Origin: Candidatus Cloacimonadota bacterium
Lineage (GTDB): Bacteria > Cloacimonadota > Cloacimonadia > Cloacimonadales > TCS61
Direction of reading: 5' to 3'
DNA length: 11,083 nt
NCBI GenBank assembly: GCA_018654125.1
Contig: JABIME010000097.1
Coordinates: 1 to 11,083 of the forward strand
Shown: positions 5,975 to 11,083 of the stretch, one piece after another
Position numbering within the stretch: position 1 is the first letter of the stretch
How the letters are laid out: every line of letters begins with the position of its first letter
Notes under the pieces: model-generated
What the model saw: only the letters and a program-made list of their open reading frames with translations
Database searches by the model: none
Told to the model about the DNA's origin: nothing
Program-made: the position numbers and the translations under genes

Positions 5975-6673
5975 ATGGAAAATAGTAAATCAATAATAGA
6001 TCTAAAAAAAGAGCAGCAAGCTACTTTAGAAAGACCAAGATATAAATATTCATTAGCTGCTAAAATATTCTTTAACTTGATGGATGTTGTAACAGGAAAA
6101 AAAATAACTCTATCTAAAGTTAAACTAATCGAAACTTTAGCGAGCATTCCGTATAGATCTTGGGAGATTAGGCAATATTCTAGATTGACACGGTTTTATA
6201 ATAAAAATGAACTTGTAAATAGAGCTGTTAAAATTATGGAGTGGGGAAGAGAAGCACAGGATAATGAATATTGGCATTTATTAATCGTTAACGAAAAAAT
6301 GAAAGAAGATAATCTTAATAATGCTTGGTATTTAAAACAACCGATTCCTTTTCTAATGGTTTGTTCATATATCTTTTTTTCAAGAACTCTAGCATTCTTC
6401 AATATTTCAAGAGCATTTTTATTTAATGCAGAATTTGAAGATCACGCTGAGCACGTATATGCAAAATTTGTTGAAGATCATCCTGAATGGGATAAGCAAG
6501 ATGTAAAAACTACAAACTTGAAAGAATACGGTGAATACAAAACTTGGGGAGATTTTTTCAGACGTATTGGCTTAGATGAAAGAGATCATATGAATTTCAG
6601 CTTCTATTTCTACGGAAAGTCAGAAAACGTTGTTAGATATAATGGGATGCCGGAATTTCCTAAAATTAGTTAA
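5975..6673 (+). CDS. Alternative oxidase / plastid terminal oxidase-like diiron quinol oxidase
   Basis: 232 residues, close to short bacterial and PTOX-type AOX proteins. All six expected diiron ligands are in order: E53 (LIETLA), E98 and H101 (NEYWHLLI), E155 (FEDHAEHVY), E202 and H205 (LDERDH). Tyr162, seven residues after E155, matches the catalytic Tyr of AOX (LEEEAxHTY). NEYWHLLI and FEDHAEHVYAKFV resemble PTOX motifs more than the plant NERMHL and LEEEA forms. A hydrophobic stretch at about 124-142 fits a monotopic membrane helix. AOX enzymes oxidise quinol and reduce O2 to water without pumping ions. AGGAGA at 5965-5970 supports ATG 5975. Context fits: menaquinone tail genes and Na+-NQR upstream, O2/ROS defence downstream. 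Quinol oxidation is inferred, and a different diiron oxidation is possible. Confidence 0.85.
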   Translation: MENSKSIIDLKKEQQATLERPRYKYSLAAKIFFNLMDVVTGKKITLSKVKLIETLASIPYRSWEIRQYSRLTRFYNKNELVNRAVKIMEWGREAQDNEYWHLLIVNEKMKEDNLNNAWYLKQPIPFLMVCSYIFFSRTLAFFNISRAFLFNAEFEDHAEHVYAKFVEDHPEWDKQDVKTTNLKEYGEYKTWGDFFRRIGLDERDHMNFSFYFYGKSENVVRYNGMPEFPKIS

Positions 6674-6733
6674 TATAAAAATAAAATAAAGCAGATTTGG
6701 TGATAGCATAGGATACTGAATCGGGGAAGAAGA

Positions 6734-7897
6734 ATGAAAGCAGTTGAAATCAAAAAAGGAATTTACTGGGTTGGAGGAATTGATTGGGATCTAAGAAATT
6801 TTCATGGATATCTAACTCAACGAGGATCAACTTATAACTCCTATTTGATTATTGATGAAAAGGTTACACTAATTGATAATGTGAAATATCATTTAGCAGA
6901 TGAACTGATTAAAAGAATTTCACAGATTATTGACCCATCAAAAATTGATTACATTGTTCAGAATCATATTGAGATGGACCATACAGGTTCACTTCCAATT
7001 ATTATGGAAAAATGCAGCAATGCAAAGGTTGTGGCTTCTCCAAAAGGGATAGAGGGAATTCAGATGCACTTTCATAAATCATGGGATTATATGGAAGTAA
7101 GATCTGGAGATATTCTTAATTTAGGAGAACGAAAACTACATTTTGTACAAACTCCAATGGTTCACTGGCCAGATAACATGGTTACTTATTGCCCCGAGGA
7201 AAAGCTATTATTTTCTAACGATGCTTTTGGGCAACACCTTGCTTCGTCAGAACGTTTTGATGACGAATTTCCATTTCATATTATGATGCATGAAGCTGCT
7301 AAATATTATGCAAATATTGTTCTTCCTTACGGTCGTCAGGTACAGAAAGCTCTGGAGATTGTTGGAGGTTTAGATATAGATACGATCTGCCCAAGTCATG
7401 GTCTTATCATTCGTAAATATATCCCCGAAATCTTAGAGAAATACAAAGAATGGTCAGCAAATAAAATTGATAAGAAAGCGCTTATAATTTATGATACAAT
7501 GTGGAAATCTACAGAGAAAATAGCTCACTCTATACAAGCATCTTTCGAAGCAAAAAATTATCAAACTCGATTGATCAACCTGCAGTACACACATATTTCT
7601 GATATTATGACCGAGATCTTAACTGCAAAATATATTTGCATTGGTTCTCCAACTTTGAATAATAATATTTTACCTACAGTTGCCTCTTTCTTAACATATT
7701 TGAAGGGGCTTGCACCTAAAGGAAGAGTTGGATTGGCTTTTGGTTCCTACGGCTGGGGCGGACAAAGTGTGGGTACAATAGAAAAAGAACTTGAATCTTG
7801 TGGATTTGAAATGCTGGATCAGATTAAATTACAATATGTTCCAGATCAAGAAACATTAAACGAAAAAGAAAAACAATTAATAGATCAAATAAAATAG
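6734..7897 (+). CDS. A-type flavodiiron protein (FprA/ROO-like O2 or NO reductase)
   Basis: 387 residues with the two-domain layout of class A flavodiiron proteins, which reduce O2 to water (or NO to N2O) in the cytoplasm with electrons from rubredoxin or F420H2. The metallo-beta-lactamase-like domain carries H78, E80, D82 and H83 (NHIEMDHTG), H144 (VHWPDN), D163 (SNDAFG) and H222 (CPSHG), all diiron ligands or neighbours. The flavodoxin domain starts near 248 with the FMN phosphate loop YDTMWKSTEKIA (253-264), then SPTLNNN and GSYGWGG. GGGGAAGAAG lies before ATG 6734. The 60-bp gap upstream is the second largest in the window. No fused rubredoxin or flavin reductase domain is present; the rubredoxin at the end of the run is a likely donor. 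Confidence 0.95.
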   Translation: MKAVEIKKGIYWVGGIDWDLRNFHGYLTQRGSTYNSYLIIDEKVTLIDNVKYHLADELIKRISQIIDPSKIDYIVQNHIEMDHTGSLPIIMEKCSNAKVVASPKGIEGIQMHFHKSWDYMEVRSGDILNLGERKLHFVQTPMVHWPDNMVTYCPEEKLLFSNDAFGQHLASSERFDDEFPFHIMMHEAAKYYANIVLPYGRQVQKALEIVGGLDIDTICPSHGLIIRKYIPEILEKYKEWSANKIDKKALIIYDTMWKSTEKIAHSIQASFEAKNYQTRLINLQYTHISDIMTEILTAKYICIGSPTLNNNILPTVASFLTYLKGLAPKGRVGLAFGSYGWGGQSVGTIEKELESCGFEMLDQIKLQYVPDQETLNEKEKQLIDQIK

Positions 7898-7906
7898 GAG
7901 TAAAAA

Positions 7907-8395
7907 ATGACTTTAGCAAAAACTTTCGATATCGATATTAATAGAAAATCATTACTTATGTTGCTTGTTCTTGGAATATTACCAAACCTAATTGGAGCAA
8001 TTAATCTCCCTACAATTTGGGGATTTAAGATTCATCTCTTCCAAATAGTGATCTTTGTTTCAGCTGCAGTTTATGGTCCGGTTGGTGGCATGATTTCCGG
8101 TGGATTGGGTAGCACTTATACAGCAATGATGTTAGGAAATCCTTACATTATTATTGGTAATATAATTCTTGGAACATTTACAGGAATTCTGTTTAGAAAG
8201 GGATTTAATATTACTCTAGCTGTAATTGTTGCATATTTAATTCAATTACCATTTTTGTGGATCACCAATGTTTATCTTGTTAAAATGCCGAGTGCATTAG
8301 TTACAAAAATTGTTATTGCATTGTTAGTAAGTAATATCTTCTGGGCTGTTATTGCAAAATTCTCATACCCAAAGATCAAAGAGTGGGTAGAATGA
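7907..8395 (+). CDS. Integral membrane protein resembling an ECF transporter S component
   Basis: 162 residues with about five or six hydrophobic helices (roughly 14-36, 42-60, 63-80, 81-98, 102-122, 128-150). The Gly-rich stretch YGPVGGMISGGLGSTYTAM (56-74) and the size are typical of substrate-binding S components of energy-coupling-factor vitamin and nucleobase importers, which borrow a shared EcfA/A'/T module encoded elsewhere. No ATPase is in the window. AGGAG at 7896-7900 supports ATG 7907. Its stop overlaps the next ATG (ATGA), coupling it to a phosphoribosyltransferase, so a nucleobase-like substrate is possible. The S-component assignment is from overall character, not a decisive motif; an uncharacterised membrane protein is the alternative. 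Confidence 0.6.
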   Translation: MTLAKTFDIDINRKSLLMLLVLGILPNLIGAINLPTIWGFKIHLFQIVIFVSAAVYGPVGGMISGGLGSTYTAMMLGNPYIIIGNIILGTFTGILFRKGFNITLAVIVAYLIQLPFLWITNVYLVKMPSALVTKIVIALLVSNIFWAVIAKFSYPKIKEWVE

Positions 8396-8799
8396 ATTCT
8401 GTAATTTGGGATAAATATATTCATCTTTTAAACGAGATCCAGTTTGAGGATTTTGATTTTATAGTTGCTATTGGTAACGGTGGAATCATTCCTGCTGCTT
8501 TTATACAAAAGAAGTTGAATATTCCAATGAAGATCATTAAAATAAACTATCGAGATCCAAGCCACAAGCCAAAATACGATGACGCAGTTTTATTGGAAGA
8601 GAAAGATTTTCCAATAAAAAATAAAAAGATCCTTTTAGTGGATGATGTTTCTAGAACTGGAAAGACTTTAAAAAAGGCAAAAGAATATCTAAATGGAAAT
8701 ACAATAAAAACATTTACGATCAATGGTGAGGGTGATTATAGCTTTTATAATCAGGAAGAATGTTTGCTAATGCCATGGACAAGTATTTCACATAATTAA
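8392..8799 (+). CDS. Phosphoribosyltransferase-domain protein (type I PRTase, Gpt/Xpt-like)
   Basis: 135 residues. A PRPP-binding loop ILLVDDVSRTGKTL (80-93) marks a type I phosphoribosyltransferase. VAIGNGGIIPA (25-35) fits the early diphosphate loop, and LMPWTS near the C terminus resembles the FPW-type base-stacking segment of xanthine-guanine phosphoribosyltransferases. It would convert a purine or related base to its nucleotide with PRPP. Start chosen as ATG 8392, which overlaps the upstream TGA (ATGA); a GTG at 8383 would add three residues and is less likely. No clear Shine-Dalgarno is seen, consistent with coupling. Coupled to the putative importer, it may trap the imported base. Exact substrate unknown. 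Confidence 0.8.
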   Translation: MNSVIWDKYIHLLNEIQFEDFDFIVAIGNGGIIPAAFIQKKLNIPMKIIKINYRDPSHKPKYDDAVLLEEKDFPIKNKKILLVDDVSRTGKTLKKAKEYLNGNTIKTFTINGEGDYSFYNQEECLLMPWTSISHN

Positions 8800-8808
8800 G
8801 GAGAAAAC

Positions 8809-9315
8809 ATGATTTCACAAAAATTACAAGATGCAATAAATGACCAGATAAATAAGGAAATGTACTCAGAATATTATTATCTTTCAATGGCTTCATATTT
8901 CAATTCAATTGGATTAAATGGATTCGAGAATTTCTTTCTTGTTCAGGTAGAAGAGGAACGTTTTCACTCAATGAAAATGTATAGCTTCCTAAATGAGAAA
9001 GGTGGAAGAGTTATACTAAAAGCTATAGATGAGCCTGTAACAGAATATAAATCTGCACTAGAAGTTTTTAAGTTAGCTTATGAGCATGAAAAATTTGTTT
9101 CAAAATGTATCAATGATCTTATGGATGTTGCAATTGAAGTAAAAGATCATGCTGCAAAAAGTTTCTTGAACTGGTTTGTAGATGAACAGGTTGAAGAAGA
9201 AGCAACAATGGATTCAATTTTAAATAAATTGAAGTTGATAAATGGTGATGGAATGGGATTGTTGATGCTTGATAAAGAATTAAGTATTCGCACTTTTACT
9301 CCACCCGTAAAATAA
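8809..9315 (+). CDS. ftnA: Bacterial non-haem ferritin (FtnA-type)
   Basis: 168 residues, normal for FtnA, which oxidises Fe(II) and stores it as a mineral in a 24-subunit shell. Ferroxidase ligands are present: E17, E50 and H53 (VEEERFH), E94 (YEHEKF), Q127 and E130 (DEQVEEE). No haem-binding Met like that of bacterioferritin was identified. AAGGAG at 8799-8804 sits just before ATG 8809. It follows the phosphoribosyltransferase gene by 9 bp and precedes the superoxide reductase by 17 bp. Its place fits iron sequestration during oxygen exposure, limiting Fenton chemistry, and suggests control with the downstream ROS genes. Confidence 0.95.
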   Translation: MISQKLQDAINDQINKEMYSEYYYLSMASYFNSIGLNGFENFFLVQVEEERFHSMKMYSFLNEKGGRVILKAIDEPVTEYKSALEVFKLAYEHEKFVSKCINDLMDVAIEVKDHAAKSFLNWFVDEQVEEEATMDSILNKLKLINGDGMGLLMLDKELSIRTFTPPVK

Positions 9316-9332
9316 TTATCTTGGAGGGAATT

Positions 9333-9713
9333 ATGACACAATTAAGAGAATTGTATTACTGCGAAAAATGTGGTAATGTTGTAGAAATTGTAAATGAGGG
9401 AGCTCCAGCATTAGTTTGCTGTGGAATCCCAATGGTTAAATTGGAAGCACAAACAGAAGATGCTTCCACAGAAAAACATGTTCCTTATTTGGAAGAAAAA
9501 GATGGTGGAGTTTTGGTTAAAGTTGGCCAGAATACTGCTCATCCAATGTTGGAAAATCATTACATCAAGTTTATTGAAGTTCAAACTGGATGCAGAATAT
9601 TTCGCAAGGAACTAAAACCTGATGATGCACCGGAAGCGTTCTTCCCTATTAAGAAAGAAGATGTTATCGAAGTTCGTGAATGGTGTAACTTACACGGATT
9701 GTGGAAAAGTTAA
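9333..9713 (+). CDS. dfx: Desulfoferrodoxin (two-iron superoxide reductase)
   Basis: 126 residues. Superoxide reductase turns superoxide into hydrogen peroxide without making O2. The N-terminal desulforedoxin domain has the Fe(Cys)4 ligands C10, C13, C29 and C30 (YYCEKCG, VCCGIP). The catalytic centre has E47, H49 (EKHVPY), H70 and H76 (AHPMLENHY), C118 and H121 (EWCNLHGLW), so both iron sites are intact. The start is ATG 9333, with GGAGGG at 9323-9328; an in-frame TTG at 9321 lies before that ribosome site and is rejected. Rubredoxin is the usual electron donor and is encoded at the end of this run. The peroxide produced can be removed by the two rubrerythrins next door. Confidence 0.97.
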   Translation: MTQLRELYYCEKCGNVVEIVNEGAPALVCCGIPMVKLEAQTEDASTEKHVPYLEEKDGGVLVKVGQNTAHPMLENHYIKFIEVQTGCRIFRKELKPDDAPEAFFPIKKEDVIEVREWCNLHGLWKS

Positions 9714-9740
9714 GAATAGCATAAAATGGGGGAATTAAAA

Positions 9741-10274
9741 ATGGATTTAAAAGGAACTAAAACAGAGAAAAATCTTTGGGATGCTTTTGCTGGTGAATCA
9801 CAAGCCCGAAATAAATATACATATTTTGCAAAAGTAGCTAAAAAAGAAGGCTATGAACAGATTGCTAAATTGTTTTTAGAGACTGCAGATAATGAGATGG
9901 AGCATGCCAAGCTTCACTTCAAGGCTCTTGGTGAGATTGGAGACACAATTAAAAATTTAAAAGCTGCTGCCGGTGGGGAAAATTATGAGTGGACAGAGAT
10001 GTATCCAAACATGGCAAAAGATGCTAGAGAAGAAGGATTCAATGAAATCGCTAAAATGTTCGAAGGAATTGCTAATATAGAAAAGGAACATGAAGAGCGC
10101 TACAAAAAACTATTAGCCAATATTGAAGATGGATCGGTCTTTATAAAAGATGGAAAAGTATATTGGAAGTGTTTAAAGTGTGGTCATATTCATGAAGGAA
10201 TTGAAGCACCAAAAGTGTGTCCTGTATGCAAGCATCCACAGGCATATTTTGAAGTGCATAAGAAAAATTACTAG
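9741..10274 (+). CDS. rbr: Rubrerythrin, classical order (diiron domain then rubredoxin domain)
   Basis: 177 residues. It reduces hydrogen peroxide to water in the cytoplasm using electrons from rubredoxin. The N-terminal ferritin-like four-helix domain shows E19 (AGES), E52 and H55 (NEMEH), the TEMYP/AREEGF segment, and E114 with H117 (IEKEH). The C-terminal rubredoxin domain has C144, C147 (KCLKCG), C160 and C163 (VCPVCKHP). The start is ATG 9741: the G-run GGGGGA (9728-9733) sits at ribosome-site distance, so the earlier in-frame ATG 9726, which overlaps that run, is unlikely. It lies 27 bp after the superoxide reductase gene and 28 bp before a second rubrerythrin of opposite domain order. 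Confidence 0.96.
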   Translation: MDLKGTKTEKNLWDAFAGESQARNKYTYFAKVAKKEGYEQIAKLFLETADNEMEHAKLHFKALGEIGDTIKNLKAAAGGENYEWTEMYPNMAKDAREEGFNEIAKMFEGIANIEKEHEERYKKLLANIEDGSVFIKDGKVYWKCLKCGHIHEGIEAPKVCPVCKHPQAYFEVHKKNY

Positions 10275-10302
10275 AAAACCAAAGAAAATAGGAGAAGAAA
10301 AA

Positions 10303-10848
10303 ATGAAAAAGAAATGGATTTGTACAGTATGTGGTTATGTTCACGAAGGTGAAAATCCACCTGAAAAATGTCCAACATGTGGAGCTCCAGCAGAAAAATT
10401 TAATTTGCAGGAAGGAGAATTGGTTTGGGCAGATGAACACGTGATTGGTGTTGCTAAAGATTTAGATGAGAGAGTTGTGGAAGGTTTAAAACTTAATTTT
10501 GCAGGTGAATGTACAGAAGTTGGAATGTATCTGGCGATGAGCCGTCAGGCAGATCGTGAAGGATATCCAGAAGTAGCTGAAGCTTATAAAAGAATAGCTT
10601 GGGAAGAAGCTGAACATGCTTCTAAATTTGCTGAACTTTTAGGTGAAGTGGTTACAGCAGATACAAAGAAAAACCTTGAAATGAGAGTTGAAGCTGAATA
10701 TGGTGCAACACAGGGTAAGAAAGACCTAGCTACACTTGCTAAGCAGCTTGGTTATGATGCAGTTCATGATACTGTTCATGAAATGTGTAAAGATGAGGCA
10801 CGTCACGGCAAAGCCTTTTTAGGTTTATTGAATAGATACTTTAAGTAA
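10303..10848 (+). CDS. Reverse rubrerythrin (rubredoxin domain then diiron domain)
   Basis: 181 residues with the domain order swapped: an N-terminal rubredoxin-like domain (C7, C10, C23, C26; [20 protein letters not shown]) and then a ferritin-like domain with E69 (AGECTE), E102 and H105 (EEAEH), and E165 and H168 (DEARH). This is the architecture of the clostridial reverse rubrerythrins, which act as terminal NADH peroxidases and in O2 removal with an NADH:rubredoxin reductase. AGGAGAAG at 10290-10297 supports ATG 10303; a much earlier in-frame ATG at 10180 lies inside the preceding gene and is rejected. The rubredoxin gene follows by 21 bp. It is a paralogue of the upstream protein by fold, not a recent tandem copy. 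Confidence 0.95.
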   Translation: MKKKWICTVCGYVHEGENPPEKCPTCGAPAEKFNLQEGELVWADEHVIGVAKDLDERVVEGLKLNFAGECTEVGMYLAMSRQADREGYPEVAEAYKRIAWEEAEHASKFAELLGEVVTADTKKNLEMRVEAEYGATQGKKDLATLAKQLGYDAVHDTVHEMCKDEARHGKAFLGLLNRYFK

Positions 10849-10869
10849 TATTTAATCAAGGAGAATAAA

Positions 10870-11010
10870 ATGCAAAAATATGTATGCGACGTATGTGGTT
10901 GGGTTTATGATCCAGCAGAAAATGATAATGTGAAGTTCGAGGATCTGCCTGAAGATTGGGTATGTCCCGAATGTGGTGTTGGAACTGACATGTTTAGTCC
11001 AGTTGACTAA
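10870..11010 (+). CDS. Rubredoxin, short-loop form
   Basis: 46 residues. This one-electron carrier holds Fe on C6, C9 (VCDVCGW) and C32, C35 (VCPECGVG). Most rubredoxins have about 52-54 residues; this one lacks about seven in the loop between the two knuckles ([18 protein letters not shown]), like the 45-residue rubredoxin of Desulfovibrio desulfuricans, which it resembles closely from memory. AAGGAG at 10859-10863, 6-7 bases upstream, supports ATG 10870. As the last gene before a hairpin, it can supply electrons to the flavodiiron protein, superoxide reductase and rubrerythrins upstream. No rubredoxin reductase gene is in the window. Confidence 0.96.
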   Translation: MQKYVCDVCGWVYDPAENDNVKFEDLPEDWVCPECGVGTDMFSPVD

Positions 11011-11016
11011 ACTAAA

Positions 11017-11055
11017 AAGCAGGGCAGATTATTATTATCTGTCCTGCTTATTTCT
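11017..11055 (+). terminator. Probable intrinsic terminator after rubredoxin
   Basis: An inverted repeat starts 7 bp after the rubredoxin stop: left arm AAGCAGGGCAGAT (11017-11029), 7-base loop, right arm ATCTGTCCTGCTT (11037-11049). It forms a 13-bp stem with one G-U pair, followed by ATTTCTT, a broken U-tract. The A-run before the stem and a U-run after would let it work weakly in the other direction too. It is the only terminator-like hairpin I see in the window, so it likely ends the whole run. Confidence 0.8.
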
Positions 11056-11083
11056 TAGCATTAAACTAATAAAAAATATTATA

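Noticed and set aside
6674..6733. Separate promoter before the flavodiiron gene
   Set aside because: The 60-bp AT-rich gap has no convincing -35/-10 pair or dyad; read-through from upstream is as likely.
10141..10440. 99-codon minus-strand frame spanning the rubrerythrin junction
   Set aside because: It lies opposite two conserved rubredoxin domains; the Cys/Phe-rich product has no recognisable fold.
1..11083. CRISPR arrays, tRNA or rRNA genes, insertion sequences, attachment sites
   Set aside because: No repeated spacer pattern, cloverleaf-like sequence, transposase or terminal inverted repeats were seen; nearly all bases are in protein genes.

Overview
The window is a single-strand, tightly packed gene run from an AT-rich bacterium. 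Every supported gene is on the + strand, gaps are mostly under 25 bp, and several stop/start codons overlap. The content (Na+-pumping NADH:quinone oxidoreductase, menaquinone-type prenyltransferase, PerR-like regulator, A-type flavodiiron protein, ferritin, desulfoferrodoxin, two rubrerythrins, rubredoxin) points to a menaquinone-containing anaerobe that meets oxygen now and then. A member of the FCB group such as Cloacimonadota or Bacteroidota would fit, but this is a guess from gene content, not from a marker gene.

Region 1 (1-2872) is the distal half of an nqr operon: the 3' end of nqrC with its flavinylation motif, nqrD, nqrE, a 43-codon cysteine-rich membrane protein that looks like a reduced NqrM, and nqrF. 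Region 2 (2887-4664) makes the quinone tail and attaches it: a MenA-type UbiA prenyltransferase and a trans-polyprenyl diphosphate synthase-like protein with an internal deletion. Region 3 (4665-5966) begins with the largest gap in the window (89 bp). That gap holds a 35-bp imperfect dyad with a 15-bp PerR/Fur-box-like core, just upstream of a PerR-like regulator. mutM follows.

Region 4 (5975-11010) is an oxygen and peroxide defence island: an alternative-oxidase/plastid-terminal-oxidase-like diiron protein with all six expected metal ligands, a flavodiiron O2 reductase, a membrane protein resembling an ECF S component coupled to a phosphoribosyltransferase, ferritin, two-iron superoxide reductase, a classical rubrerythrin, a reverse rubrerythrin and a short rubredoxin. 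A 13-bp-stem hairpin closes the run.

Taken together, the genes could form a complete NADH to quinone to O2 path (Nqr, menaquinone, AOX-like protein) beside a soluble rubredoxin-based path (flavodiiron protein, rubrerythrins, superoxide reductase). Ferritin would store iron, MutM would repair oxidised guanine and the PerR-like protein would act as sensor. The most notable item is the AOX-like quinol oxidase candidate in an otherwise anaerobe-style gene set, linked on the same strand to its presumed electron supply.
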